DNA from: Alphaproteobacteria bacterium
Lineage (GTDB): Bacteria > Pseudomonadota > Alphaproteobacteria > UBA6615
NCBI GenBank assembly: GCA_022449545.1
Contig: JAKUPN010000011.1
Location: forward strand, 1 to 64,000
Direction: 5' to 3'
DNA length: 64,000 bases
In this document: piece by piece, positions 9,963 to 19,112 of the stretch
Numbering within the stretch: the first letter of the stretch is position 1
Layout of the letters: each line of letters begins with the position of its first letter
Position numbers and translations under genes: made by a program
Notes under the pieces: generated by a model
The model's database searches: none
Told to the model about the DNA's origin: nothing
The model's input: the letters and a program-made list of their open reading frames with translations, nothing else

Positions 9963-10334
9963 TTGGCACGTATAGCTGGAGTTAATATTCCTACACAAAA
10001 GAGATTACCTATTGCTCTTACTTACATACATGGGATTGGTCGCAAGAAGGCCGAGGAAATATGTGAGAAATGCGGCGTTCCCTTTGAGAGACGAGTGCAT
10101 GAGTTAACTGATGATGAGGTAATACGCGTTCGAGAGTCTATTGATCATGATTACCAAGTTGAAGGCGATTTGCGTCGTGAAGTAGCGATGAACATAAAGC
10201 GATATATGGATCTAGGCTGCTATAGAGGGGTCCGTCATCGAAAAGGATTGCCTGTTCATGGTCAAAGGACGCATACAAATGCCAGAACCCGAAAGGGAAA
10301 GGCTCGACCAATTACAGGTAAGAAAAAAGTTTAA
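9963..10334 (+). CDS. rpsM: 30S ribosomal protein S13
   Basis: S13 forms inter-subunit bridges and contacts P-site tRNA. The 123 residues start [15 protein letters not shown] and end with the basic [23 protein letters not shown]. The start is TTG: AAGGAG at 9949-9954 is 8 bases upstream, and the nearby ATG at 9959 is out of frame. First gene of the alpha operon, directly behind the 9870-9897 promoter. Confidence 0.98.
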   Translation: MARIAGVNIPTQKRLPIALTYIHGIGRKKAEEICEKCGVPFERRVHELTDDEVIRVRESIDHDYQVEGDLRREVAMNIKRYMDLGCYRGVRHRKGLPVHGQRTHTNARTRKGKARPITGKKKV

Positions 10335-10358
10335 TTTTAATATTTCGGATAAGTGGTA

Positions 10359-10754
10359 ATGGCAAAAGCAGCAACAGCAACTCGAGTAAGAAGACGCGAA
10401 CGTAAGAATATTACCTCGGGCATGGCGCATGTTAATGCGACATTTAATAATACTCATATAACTATTACCGATGCTCAGGGTAATACTATAGCTTGGTCCT
10501 CTGCAGGAAATCAGGGCTTTAAAGGTTCCCGTAAATCGACGCCATATGCTGCCCAAATAGCTGCAGAAGATGCGGGTCAAAAGGCGAAAGAACACGGAAT
10601 GAAGACTTTGTCTGTTCAGGTTAAAGGACCAGGCTCTGGCAGGGAGTCAGCTCTTCGTGCTTTACAAGCGGTAGGGTTCGAAATCACAGCTATCCGTGAT
10701 GTAACTCCAGTACAACATAATGGGTGTCGTCCCCGAAAACGACGTCGCGTTTAA
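10359..10754 (+). CDS. rpsK: 30S ribosomal protein S11
   Basis: S11 lies on the platform of the small subunit near the mRNA exit. The 131 residues contain [21 protein letters not shown] near residues 23-43 and the C-terminal [16 protein letters not shown], both highly conserved. The frame is open to GTG 10353, but the family start MAKAATATR is ATG 10359. rpsD does not follow, unlike in E. coli and as in other alphaproteobacteria. Confidence 0.98.
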   Translation: MAKAATATRVRRRERKNITSGMAHVNATFNNTHITITDAQGNTIAWSSAGNQGFKGSRKSTPYAAQIAAEDAGQKAKEHGMKTLSVQVKGPGSGRESALRALQAVGFEITAIRDVTPVQHNGCRPRKRRRV

Positions 10755-10798
10755 CCAGGAAACGTTTATATGACAGTTATTCATGTGTGCTTTCTTAG

Positions 10799-10829
10799 TT
10801 AGGCGGAGGCTTTTTTAATTAGTGCCTGA
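10799..10829 (+). other. Possible hairpin in the rpsK-rpoA spacer
   Basis: The 138-base gap between rpsK and rpoA contains TTAGGC (10799-10804) that can pair with GCCTGA (10824-10829), six pairs including one G-T, with a 19-base loop holding a T6 run. No good promoter is visible. It might be an attenuator or leader element, but the pairing is short and could be chance. Confidence 0.25.
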
Positions 10830-10892
10830 GCCAGTTAAGACCGAGTGGATATCTGTTAAACTGCTATATTTAATATTCAAGGTAGGCAATAA

Positions 10893-11912
10893 ATGCTGCA
10901 GAAGAATTGGACTGAATTGATCAAGCCAGAGAAATTAAAAGTAGAGCCAGGAATAAACCCTGCTCGGCAATCGACTATAGTCGCTGAGCCACTTGAGCGT
11001 GGCTTTGGCTTGACGCTGGGAAATGCTATGCGAAGAGTTTTGTTGTCCTCTTTGCAAGGTGCAGCGGTAACTTCTATACAAATTGAAGGGGTTCTGCACG
11101 AGTTTTCATCTATTCCAGGCGTTCGAGAAGATATAACTGATATAGTGCTCAATGTTAAAGATATGGCTCTCCGAATGCATAGTGAGGGTCCTAAGAGGAT
11201 TCATCTTACAGCACTTGGACCTGGAATAGTTACAGCAAGCCAGATAGAAACCGGTCCAGATATCGAAATCTTAGATCCTGATCACGTTTTACTTGAGCTA
11301 GATCAAGGGGCACGGGTGGTTATGGAAATGATAGTTGAAACTGGATCAGGTTATGTTCCCGCCGCTCAAAATCGTGCAGCTGATGCTCCAATAGGGCTTA
11401 TACCTGTAGATGCACTTTTTTCTCCAGTAAAAAAAGTTTCATACCAGGTGGGACATGCAAGAATAGGGGAACGCACCGATCTAGATAGCTTGACATTGGA
11501 TGTAGAAACTAATGGCGCTGTCAACGCTGAGGATACGATTGCGTTAGCAGCTAGAATTTTACAAGATCAATTGCAGTTATTCGTTAACTTTGAAGAACCT
11601 CAACCAGCGCAGCAGATTGAAGTTGTTCAAGAAGAGTTAGAGTTTAACCGTAACCTCTTACGTAAAGTTGATGAGCTAGAGCTATCTGTTCGCTCAGCGA
11701 ATTGTTTAAAAAATGATAATATCATTTATATTGGTGACCTAGTTCAAAAAACAGAAGCAGAAATGCTAAGAACTCCTAATTTTGGAAGAAAATCACTAAA
11801 TGAAATTAAGGAAGTTTTATCTCAGATGACACTGCATTTAGGTATGGAAATAGCAAGTTGGCCACCCGAAAATATAGAAGATATGGCCAAACGACTAGAA
11901 GAACCATTCTAG
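10893..11912 (+). CDS. rpoA: DNA-directed RNA polymerase subunit alpha
   Basis: The alpha dimer nucleates RNA polymerase assembly. The 339 residues give an N-terminal assembly domain (to about 230, with [19 protein letters not shown] near residue 36) and a C-terminal domain (about 250-325) whose [20 protein letters not shown] segment contains the UP-element-binding arginine. An unusually long 138-base leader separates it from rpsK. The AAGGTAGG upstream of the ATG supports the start. Confidence 0.99.
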   Translation: MLQKNWTELIKPEKLKVEPGINPARQSTIVAEPLERGFGLTLGNAMRRVLLSSLQGAAVTSIQIEGVLHEFSSIPGVREDITDIVLNVKDMALRMHSEGPKRIHLTALGPGIVTASQIETGPDIEILDPDHVLLELDQGARVVMEMIVETGSGYVPAAQNRAADAPIGLIPVDALFSPVKKVSYQVGHARIGERTDLDSLTLDVETNGAVNAEDTIALAARILQDQLQLFVNFEEPQPAQQIEVVQEELEFNRNLLRKVDELELSVRSANCLKNDNIIYIGDLVQKTEAEMLRTPNFGRKSLNEIKEVLSQMTLHLGMEIASWPPENIEDMAKRLEEPF

Positions 11913-11937
11913 GAAACATTAATTGGGGGTATAATTT

Positions 11938-12363
11938 ATGCGTCACCGAAAGAGCGGGCGCAAGCTCAACAGAACTTCTAGTCATCGTAAAGCGATGTTT
12001 TCAAATATGGCGGCAGCTATAATTAAACACGAACAAATTACAACCACACTACCTAAGGCTAAAGAGTTACGTCGGGTTGTAGATAGGCTTATTACGCTTG
12101 GCAAGAAAGGTGATTTACACTCTCGTCGGCGGGCTATGGCTATAATTAAAGACAAAGCTTTAACAGAAAAACTTTTTACCAGTCTTGCAGAAAGATATAA
12201 TGATCGCCATGGCGGTTATACTAGAGTATTGAAGGCAGGATTTAGATATGGGGACTCAGCGCCGGTTGGAATATTGGAACTGGTTGATAGAGACGAGGAT
12301 GCCAAAGGTCAAGAATCAGGTCCAGTTAACATCGATGAAGAAGCTGACGAAGAGGCAGCTTAA
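11938..12363 (+). CDS. rplQ: 50S ribosomal protein L17
   Basis: L17 is a 23S rRNA-binding protein near the exit tunnel. The family domain [20 protein letters not shown] to about residue 118 is complete, followed by an acidic tail (DEEADEEAA) as seen in other alphaproteobacteria; 141 residues. It ends the operon, with a hairpin terminator 25 bases downstream. Confidence 0.98.
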   Translation: MRHRKSGRKLNRTSSHRKAMFSNMAAAIIKHEQITTTLPKAKELRRVVDRLITLGKKGDLHSRRRAMAIIKDKALTEKLFTSLAERYNDRHGGYTRVLKAGFRYGDSAPVGILELVDRDEDAKGQESGPVNIDEEADEEAA

Positions 12364-12387
12364 GTTTTGATTTTACTTTAAACAAGC

Positions 12388-12417
12388 AAGGCCGCTTTAT
12401 AGCGGCCTTATTTATTT
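12388..12417 (+). terminator. Rho-independent terminator after rplQ
   Basis: AAGGCCGCT (12388-12396) and AGCGGCCTT (12401-12409) form a perfect 9-bp stem with a TTAT loop, followed by a T-rich ATTTATTT. It closes the alpha operon. This is the clearest intrinsic terminator in the window. Confidence 0.9.
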
Positions 12418-12483
12418 AAAAGCGCTATCAATAATGATATTAATATATGGGCTAAATTTTAATACTAGATAAGCTACTAGGAT

Positions 12484-13914
12484 ATGCTCAAAATACAATA
12501 TTTTCGATTATTTTCATCAGTATCTATATTGATTATTTTTGTATTTAATCCGCTGTTTATATCATCGACTGTTCGATCTCATGAAAATAAACTTTTAGCT
12601 TCTAATTCGGGGCTCCCATCTTATTCTAAACTTGTAAAAAAGGCTTCTCCAGCTGTAGTTAACATATTTACAAGGAAGGCTGTTAACAGACAAATTCCTC
12701 CTCTTTTTAATGATCCTTTTTTCCAACGTTTTTTCGGTGATAGGTTTCCCAGATTGGAAAAAGAGAGAATTGAAAGATCTCTTGGTTCTGGTGTGATTCT
12801 TCGTCAAGATGGTTTAATTGTAACTAATTATCATGTTATTTCAGGTGCTGATGAAATAAAAGTTGTGTTATCGGATAGAAGAGAATTTCAAGCCAGAGTT
12901 ATCCGTGAGGATCAACGTTCTGATTTAGCTATACTGAGAATTAACACAAACGATCAATTATTTCCTTTCATTGAGTTGGGAAATAGCGATGAATTGGAAG
13001 TTGGAGATTTTGTGATAGCGATTGGAAATCCGTTTGGTGTTGGTCAAACAGTAACAAGTGGTATAATTTCGGGTCTTGCTAGGACAAATGTTGGGATCTC
13101 TGACTTCAATTTTTTTATTCAAACTGATGCAGCAATAAATCCGGGTAATTCTGGCGGTGCTTTACTTCGCATGGATGGTACATTAGCTGGGGTTAACACT
13201 GCAATTTTTAGTAGAAGCGGCGGTAGCCAGGGAATAGGATTTGCTGTTCCATCGAATATGGTTCGTACAGTTGTGGATGGAGCTTCTAAATCGGGTAGAT
13301 TACAACGTCCCTGGTTGGGAGCTGAAATACAAAACATTACATCAGAAATTGCTGAAGCCATGGGAATGGGTAGGCCTATTGGAGCTTTAATAACAAAGTT
13401 ACATCCTTCTGGACCAGCAATTCGTAGCGGAATAAGAATAGGTGATGTAATAACACATGTTGATGGCCAAAGAGTGGACGATACTGAGAGTCTAAAATTT
13501 CGAATAGCAACAAGAAAAGTTGGAGAAGTTTCACAATTATCAGTGAGAAGAAAAAATAATGTAATTTTAGTTTCCTTACCTTTGGAATTATCGCCCGAAA
13601 CACCCCAAAGAGAAAAAACATTACTAAAAGGTGTTCATCCCATCTCGGGGGCAACTGTGGTCAATCTCTCACCCGCGGTAGCTGAAGAACAAGGAATGAG
13701 TCTTTTAACAACAGGAGTTTTGATTACTAGTGTCAAAAGAGGCAGTCCAGCAGCTCGAATTGTATTTAGACCAGGAGATATCATTTTAAGTGTAAATAGT
13801 AATAAAATAAGTTCAGTAAGAGAACTGTTAGAAGTTGTTTCAAGAGGAGCTGAAGTCTGGAGACTTGCTATTAGTAGAAACTCGAAAGTATTGACAATTA
13901 CGGTGCCCGGATGA
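12484..13914 (+). CDS. Periplasmic serine protease, DegP/HtrA (Do) family
   Basis: A periplasmic quality-control protease and chaperone that degrades misfolded envelope proteins. The 476-residue product has an N-terminal hydrophobic export segment (about residues 10-30), a trypsin-like domain with the triad His117 (NYHVISGADE), Asp147 (SDLAILRI) and Ser223 (NPGNSGGALL), and two PDZ domains (about 280-365 and 390-470). The length matches DegP/DegQ. Its stop overlaps the rarA start as ATGA. DegP versus DegQ/DegS cannot be settled from the sequence; two PDZ domains exclude DegS. Confidence 0.95.
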   Translation: MLKIQYFRLFSSVSILIIFVFNPLFISSTVRSHENKLLASNSGLPSYSKLVKKASPAVVNIFTRKAVNRQIPPLFNDPFFQRFFGDRFPRLEKERIERSLGSGVILRQDGLIVTNYHVISGADEIKVVLSDRREFQARVIREDQRSDLAILRINTNDQLFPFIELGNSDELEVGDFVIAIGNPFGVGQTVTSGIISGLARTNVGISDFNFFIQTDAAINPGNSGGALLRMDGTLAGVNTAIFSRSGGSQGIGFAVPSNMVRTVVDGASKSGRLQRPWLGAEIQNITSEIAEAMGMGRPIGALITKLHPSGPAIRSGIRIGDVITHVDGQRVDDTESLKFRIATRKVGEVSQLSVRRKNNVILVSLPLELSPETPQREKTLLKGVHPISGATVVNLSPAVAEEQGMSLLTTGVLITSVKRGSPAARIVFRPGDIILSVNSNKISSVRELLEVVSRGAEVWRLAISRNSKVLTITVPG

Positions 13915-15238
13915 CTGACCTCAATTATAAAGGAGGACTTTTTTCAAACCAGGCATACAGGCCGCTAGCTGATAGACTACGGCCGAAATTATTAAGCGAT
14001 GTAGTCGGCCAAGATCATTTACTCGGATCGGATGGATTAATAGGTCAAATGGCAGAAAATAATCGCTTGATTAGTATTATTTTATGGGGGCCGCCTGGCT
14101 GCGGCAAAACTACGATAGCAAGATTATTAGCCTCTATTTGTGATTATGAATACGTTTCTTTATCTGCTGTTTTTTCTGGTGTTTCAGAACTGCGTAAAAT
14201 ATTTGAACAAGCTTCTAAACTGCATCAGGACGGCAAGGGTACGCTGTTGTTTATTGACGAAATACATAGGTTTAATAAGGCTCAACAAGATGGGTTTCTC
14301 CCTTATGTTGAAAATGGTGTAGTAACTTTAGTAGGAGCTACAACGGAGAACCCTTCTTTCGAGCTTAACGCAGCATATTATCTCGTTGCCATGTATTAGT
14401 ATTGCGTCGTATATCCGATAATGGTCTAGAAACCCTCCTTCAAAGAGCAGAAGAAAGCCAGAAAAGGAAACTTCCTATTGATATTAAAGCGCGCAAATTA
14501 TTGAAGGACATGTCTGATGGTGATGGTCGTTATTTGTTGAATATAGCAGAGGAGCTATTTTCATTTCCAAATGGGGATAATCTAGATAGTGCTGGATTAT
14601 TAGAAAAAATTCAGAAAAAAGCTCCACTTTATGATAAAGGAGGAGACTCACATTACAACCTGATTAGCGCCTTGCATAAATCTATAAGAGGATCAGACGT
14701 TGATGCTTCACTTTATTGGCTGGCGAGAATGTTAGTAAGCGGTGAGGACCCTAATTTCATAAGTCGCAGATTAACCAGAGCTGCTATTGAGGATGTGGGA
14801 TTAGCGGATCCAAATGCTTTGCTCCAAGCGATCGCAACTTGGCAAACTTACGAGAGGGTTGGTAGCCCTGAAGGGGAATTAGCGCTAGTTCAGTGCGTCA
14901 TCTATTTGTCAAACGCTCCTAAGTCAAATTCCGTTTATAAAGCGTATAATAATGCACTACTCGACGCTAAAAAATCTGGATCTTTATCACCACCAAAACA
15001 CATATTAAATGCACCTACTAAGTTGATGCAAGACATTGGCTATGGTGTTGGCTATTCTTATGACCACGATAAAGAAGAGAGTTTTTCGGGTCAAAATTAC
15101 TTTCCTGAAGGAATGGCTAGGGGGAGATACTATTTTCCAGTTGATCGAGGTTTTGAGAGTGAGGTTATAAAGAGACTTGAGCACTGGAAAAGAATCCGCG
15201 ATGGAGTCGATGATGATATTAGCAAGGAACAGACATAA
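13911..15238 (+). pseudogene. rarA: Replication-associated recombination protein RarA/MgsA, frameshifted
   Basis: RarA is a clamp-loader-like AAA ATPase acting at stalled forks. The first part has Walker A GPPGCGKTT at residues 60-68, Walker B LLFIDEIHRFNKAQQD near 114 and GATTENPSFELN. The frame then runs into TAG at 14397-14399. From about 14378 another frame continues the family sequence exactly (LSRCHVLVLRR, then ISDNGLETLLQ) to 15238. One missing base near 14373-14378 explains this, and restoring it gives the normal length of about 442 residues. The rest is undamaged, so the break is recent or a sequencing error. I see no slippery heptamer or stimulatory hairpin. Confidence 0.85.
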
Positions 15239-15239
15239 T

Positions 15240-15265
15240 ATAGCTTGTTGGCAAGAGCTTGCTAT
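15240..15265 (+). terminator. Weak terminator-like hairpin after rarA
   Basis: ATAGC (15240-15244) pairs with GCTAT (15261-15265), and an inner GCAAG/CTTGC pairing is also possible. A short TATATTTT run follows at once. The stem is AT-rich and imperfect, so termination would be partial at best. Confidence 0.3.
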
Positions 15266-15293
15266 TATATTTTCCGCTGGTTAGCCTTTAGCC

Positions 15294-15674
15294 ATGAAGA
15301 TGATATTTGCTATTGCATTGGGCGGCGCTATAGGAGCCTTAGGACGACATTATATATCGAATATAATTTCGTTTCTGTTAGGTCACTCATTTCCGTTTAG
15401 TACGATAATAGTTAACCTCATAGGTTCATTCTTAATGGGAATATTAGTATCGTCTTTTGCTCATGTTTGGACGCCTTCAATAGAAATTCGTGCCTTTTTA
15501 GTCATCGGAGTTTTAGGCGCCTTCACCACATTTTCGGCTTTTTCACATGACGTTATAAATATTTATGAACGTGGTGAAACAACAAGTGCCATTGTATATA
15601 TTCTATTGTCCATTGTTTTATCAGTGTTAGCTATGTTTATGGGGCTTCGTTTTATGCGGTTAATTTTGGGGTGA
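15294..15674 (+). CDS. crcB: Fluoride ion channel CrcB/FluC
   Basis: A small inner-membrane dual-topology channel that exports toxic fluoride. The 126 residues form four hydrophobic segments with the hallmark GGAIGALGRHYIS (residues 10-22), the NLIGSFLMG segment and the GVLGAFTTFSAFSHD loop that lines the pore and binds sodium. I see no fluoride riboswitch in the 55-base upstream gap. Its stop overlaps the GTG start of the next gene. Confidence 0.95.
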   Translation: MKMIFAIALGGAIGALGRHYISNIISFLLGHSFPFSTIIVNLIGSFLMGILVSSFAHVWTPSIEIRAFLVIGVLGAFTTFSAFSHDVINIYERGETTSAIVYILLSIVLSVLAMFMGLRFMRLILG

Positions 15675-16657
15675 CCTCAATTAGTAATAAGCAGACTGTT
15701 CAGCATTTAAAGATTGATGCTGATGATGTGGAAGTGCGACTTGATAGATGGCTGCAGCAGGCAATTCCTGGCGCTACATACAGCATGTTAGTGAAGTGGA
15801 TACGTACAGGACAAATCAGAATCGATGGCCAAAGGGCCAAACCTGGACAAAAACTTTTAGCTGGCCAGATAGTACGATTGCCTCCTATGTACCAACATTT
15901 TCTAAGCGCCCCCAAAAATAATGTGGTTAGAAATCGGGATAGTTCAATATCCAAAGTTTTATCTGAGATTAAGAAAAATATTTTATACAGAGATGAATCA
16001 CTTATAGCTATCAACAAACCAAGTGGCCTAGCAGTGCAGGGGGGGAGTAAGACCAAAATTCATTTAGATATGATACTAAATGATTTGACCTTTGATTATA
16101 AAATAAAACCTAAACTTGTGCATCGTTTAGATAAAGACACTAGTGGAGTTTTATTGCTCGCCAGAACCAGCACCGCAGCAAGGCATATGACGAAAATGTT
16201 TCGAGAACAAGAGATAAAAAAGGTCTATTGGGCGCTTGTGTCTGGAACACCCAAAGAAAGTGAAGGCACTATAGAGATGCCTATAAAAAAATTAGCTGGG
16301 CGTGAAGGAGAAAAAATGACGGCTATTAGTGGGGGGCAAATTGCTATTACAAACTATTCTGTAATTGATAATATTGGTCAGAAAGTATCTTGGCTGAGAT
16401 TAAGACCGCTTACAGGAAGGACTCATCAACTTAGAGTTCACTGTAAGTTATTGGGAACACCCATTGTTGGAGACGTTAGATATGGAAGAGATCAATCAAC
16501 AATCGAAGGTTTACCCCGAAAATTACATCTTCATGCTCGTTCTGTTATTTTTCCTCATCCAACTACGGGCCATATATTAGAGTTAGTTGCACCTCTTATC
16601 GGACATTGTGTAAATAGTTGGGAAAAACTTGGTCTTAATGTGAATCAAAAACCCTAA
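15671..16657 (+). CDS. RluA-family 23S rRNA pseudouridine synthase (RluC-like)
   Basis: Converts specific uridines of 23S rRNA to pseudouridine. An N-terminal S4 RNA-binding domain (about residues 20-75, RLDRWLQQAIPGATYSMLVKW) is followed by the catalytic domain with the active-site aspartate, about residue 154, in HRLDKDTSGVLLLART and the RTHQLRVH motif. The 328-residue length and the S4 domain point to RluC or RluD; RluC is favoured by the short tail. Start is GTG, overlapping the crcB stop. The stop shares a base with the next ATG. Confidence 0.92.
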   Translation: MTSISNKQTVQHLKIDADDVEVRLDRWLQQAIPGATYSMLVKWIRTGQIRIDGQRAKPGQKLLAGQIVRLPPMYQHFLSAPKNNVVRNRDSSISKVLSEIKKNILYRDESLIAINKPSGLAVQGGSKTKIHLDMILNDLTFDYKIKPKLVHRLDKDTSGVLLLARTSTAARHMTKMFREQEIKKVYWALVSGTPKESEGTIEMPIKKLAGREGEKMTAISGGQIAITNYSVIDNIGQKVSWLRLRPLTGRTHQLRVHCKLLGTPIVGDVRYGRDQSTIEGLPRKLHLHARSVIFPHPTTGHILELVAPLIGHCVNSWEKLGLNVNQKP

Positions 16658-17361
16658 TGAAGAAATTTTATAGTGAAGTAAGTGTAAATAAGATTAATAG
16701 AGGAATGGAATTTACCGTGACTCTTGATAAAACTCCTTTCAAAACGCCGGATAAAAAATTACTTGTTTTGCCAAGTTTTGGTTTGGCTGAAGAGATTGCC
16801 AATGAATGGCGTATACAAGAAGAAATTATTAAAATTCAAGAAATGCCTATGACTCAAATTGCTATCACAGCAGTAGATATAGTAGCAAATGATATTGAAT
16901 CTTATAGAGATAAAATTCTATCATATGCAGAAACTGATCTAATTTGTTATCAGGCAGAGAGTCCACTTTCTTTAATAACCTTACAAAATTCCTTATGGCA
17001 GCCTTTAGTTGACTGGGCGTCAGATGTGCTAGATTCTCAGTTGGTGGTTACCTCGGGTGTTATTCCTGTAAAACAGCCAGTTGAAGCTATTAAAGCTCTT
17101 AGTAATAATTTAATTAAAAGGGATTTATTTGATCTTGCAGCTTTGGGTTTAGCTACGATGGCAAGCGGGTCTTTGATAGTGGCATTAGCCCTTTCTCGAG
17201 GTTTTATTAATGCGGACGAGGCATTTAAGGTTTGTTCAGTTGATGAAAGGTGGCAGATAAAAGAATGGGGAACTGATAAAGAATCAGAAAATAATCAAAA
17301 AAAAATCAATAAGGATTTAGTTTCTGCGTCAAGATTCTTTGATTTATACTATAATTCGTAG
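16657..17361 (+). CDS. ATP12 family F1-ATPase assembly chaperone
   Basis: ATP12 proteins bind the F1 alpha subunit and help ATP synthase assembly in mitochondria and alphaproteobacteria. The 234 residues show the family start KKFYSEVSV, the TLDKTPFKTPDKKLLVLPS segment, the NEWRIQEEIIKIQEMPMTQIAITAVD core near residues 50-75, and the ETDLICYQAESPLSL region. It is coupled to the rlu gene (TAATG), a pairing common in this class. It is not next to atp genes here. Confidence 0.92.
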   Translation: MKKFYSEVSVNKINRGMEFTVTLDKTPFKTPDKKLLVLPSFGLAEEIANEWRIQEEIIKIQEMPMTQIAITAVDIVANDIESYRDKILSYAETDLICYQAESPLSLITLQNSLWQPLVDWASDVLDSQLVVTSGVIPVKQPVEAIKALSNNLIKRDLFDLAALGLATMASGSLIVALALSRGFINADEAFKVCSVDERWQIKEWGTDKESENNQKKINKDLVSASRFFDLYYNS

Positions 17362-17430
17362 GTTAAACTCTCATACTGTTGATTTTTTTGTTTTTCATTT
17401 ATCAAAACAATTATAAGTCGGATATATTTT

Positions 17431-18963
17431 ATGGAAGATATTCTTAATGAACTCGAGACCCGCAGAGAAAAAGCGCGGATAGGTGGCGGTCAAAAGCGTA
17501 TCGACACTCAACACTCAAAAGGAAAGTTAACAGCGAGGGAACGCATAGAGCTTTTAGTTGATGAGGGATCTTTTGAGGAGTGGGATATGTTTGTCGAACA
17601 GGAGCCTAATGAGCTCACAGCTCACGTTGATCCGATACCGGGGGATGGTGTTATCACTGGTTGGGGGACAATTAATGGAAGAGTTGTTTTCGTATTTTCC
17701 CAAGACTTTACTGTTTTTGGGGGATCACTATCTGAAGCCCATGCAAAAAAAATCTGTAAAATGATGGATAAGGCCGTAAGTGTTGGGGCTCCGATTATTG
17801 GGCTTAATGATTCGGGAGGAGCAAGAATTCAAGAGGGTGTTGGTTCGTTAGCAGGTTATGCTGAGGTTTTTCAACGTAATGTTGATGCTTCTGGGGTAGT
17901 GCCTCAGATTTCGGCAATTATGGGTCCCTGCGCAGGAGGTGCCGTATACTCCCCTGCCATGACAGATTTTATTTTTATGGTAAGAGATACATCATACATG
18001 TTTGTAACGGGTCCCGATGTCGTTAAAACGGTTACACATGAAGAGGTATCTCATGAAGAGCTTGGTGGAGCGACAACACACAATACAAAATCTGGCGTCG
18101 CAGACGGTGCATTTGATAATGATATAGATACACTAGAACAACTTCGCAGATTCATTGATTTTTTGCCAATGTGTAATCGTGAAAAACCTCCTATAATTGA
18201 AACTACCGACCCCATAGATCGGGCTGAGCCATCACTTGACTCCCTTGTCCCTCGGGATTCTATGAAACCATATGACATTAAAGAGCTAATAGTTAAGGTT
18301 GTCGATGAAGGTGATTTTTTTGAATTACAGCCTGAGTATGCTGGAAATATAGTAATTGGTTTTGGTCGAATGGAAGGCAGAACAATAGGCTTTGTTGCTA
18401 ACCAACCATTAGTTTTGGCCGGATGTCTTGATATTGATTCCGCCAAAAAGGGAGCTCGATTTGTCCGATTTTGTGATTGCTTTAATATCCCATTAATAAC
18501 TTTTGTGGATGTTCCTGGATTTTTACCTGGAACTTCTCAGGAGTTTGGGGGAATAATTAAGCATGGAGCAAAATTACTTTTTGCTTACGCTGAGGCTACG
18601 GTGCCGAAAGTGACAGTCATAACGCGAAAGGCTTATGGAGGCGCCTATGACGTGATGTCTTCTAAACATATAAGGGGTGATCTCAATTATGCTTGGCCGA
18701 CTGCAGAGATAGCGGTAATGGGGCCAAAAGGAGCAGTGGAAATTATTTATCGAGAAGACAAAGATGACATAAAAAAAATTGAAGCGCGCACGGAAGAATA
18801 TAGAAAGAGATTTGCGAATCCGTTTGTAGCAGCTCAAAAAGGATTTATAGATGATGTTATATTTCCGCGAAATACTAGGAGAAGGCTTTGTCGAGCACTT
18901 CGTTTGCTCGAAAATAAAGAAGTAAATAACATATGGAAAAAACACGATAATATTCCCCTATAG
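17431..18963 (+). CDS. pccB: Propionyl-CoA carboxylase beta subunit (carboxyltransferase)
   Basis: The carboxyltransferase half of a biotin-dependent acyl-CoA carboxylase that moves CO2 from carboxybiotin to propionyl-CoA, giving methylmalonyl-CoA. The 510 residues have the typical start [19 protein letters not shown], the oxyanion-hole motifs [15 protein letters not shown] and [12 protein letters not shown], and a C-terminal half with [24 protein letters not shown] and [11 protein letters not shown]. Length and motifs favour propionyl-CoA over methylcrotonyl- or acetyl-CoA forms, but substrate choice is inferred. The alpha subunit follows after 149 bases. Confidence 0.93.
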   Translation: MEDILNELETRREKARIGGGQKRIDTQHSKGKLTARERIELLVDEGSFEEWDMFVEQEPNELTAHVDPIPGDGVITGWGTINGRVVFVFSQDFTVFGGSLSEAHAKKICKMMDKAVSVGAPIIGLNDSGGARIQEGVGSLAGYAEVFQRNVDASGVVPQISAIMGPCAGGAVYSPAMTDFIFMVRDTSYMFVTGPDVVKTVTHEEVSHEELGGATTHNTKSGVADGAFDNDIDTLEQLRRFIDFLPMCNREKPPIIETTDPIDRAEPSLDSLVPRDSMKPYDIKELIVKVVDEGDFFELQPEYAGNIVIGFGRMEGRTIGFVANQPLVLAGCLDIDSAKKGARFVRFCDCFNIPLITFVDVPGFLPGTSQEFGGIIKHGAKLLFAYAEATVPKVTVITRKAYGGAYDVMSSKHIRGDLNYAWPTAEIAVMGPKGAVEIIYREDKDDIKKIEARTEEYRKRFANPFVAAQKGFIDDVIFPRNTRRRLCRALRLLENKEVNNIWKKHDNIPL

Positions 18964-19112
18964 ATCTACTGCTTCCTTAAATAATCTAACTTTCTTCATG
19001 TCAATGGAGTAAAAAATTGTTTGAAACTAATGAATTTACATCTTTTAACTTTCTGTATGTAATTGCCATCTATTTTATTGCGACTTAGCAGATTCTTTCG
19101 TAATTTCTATAA

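Noticed and set aside
10212-10595. 127-residue minus-strand open frame over rpsM and rpsK
   Set aside because: Overlaps two certain genes; composition looks random.
14402-15238. Independent gene beginning MRRISDNG
   Set aside because: It is the second half of rarA; family sequence continues upstream in the same frame to about 14378.
15239-15293. Fluoride riboswitch before crcB
   Set aside because: The 55-base gap is too short and lacks the riboswitch core as I know it.
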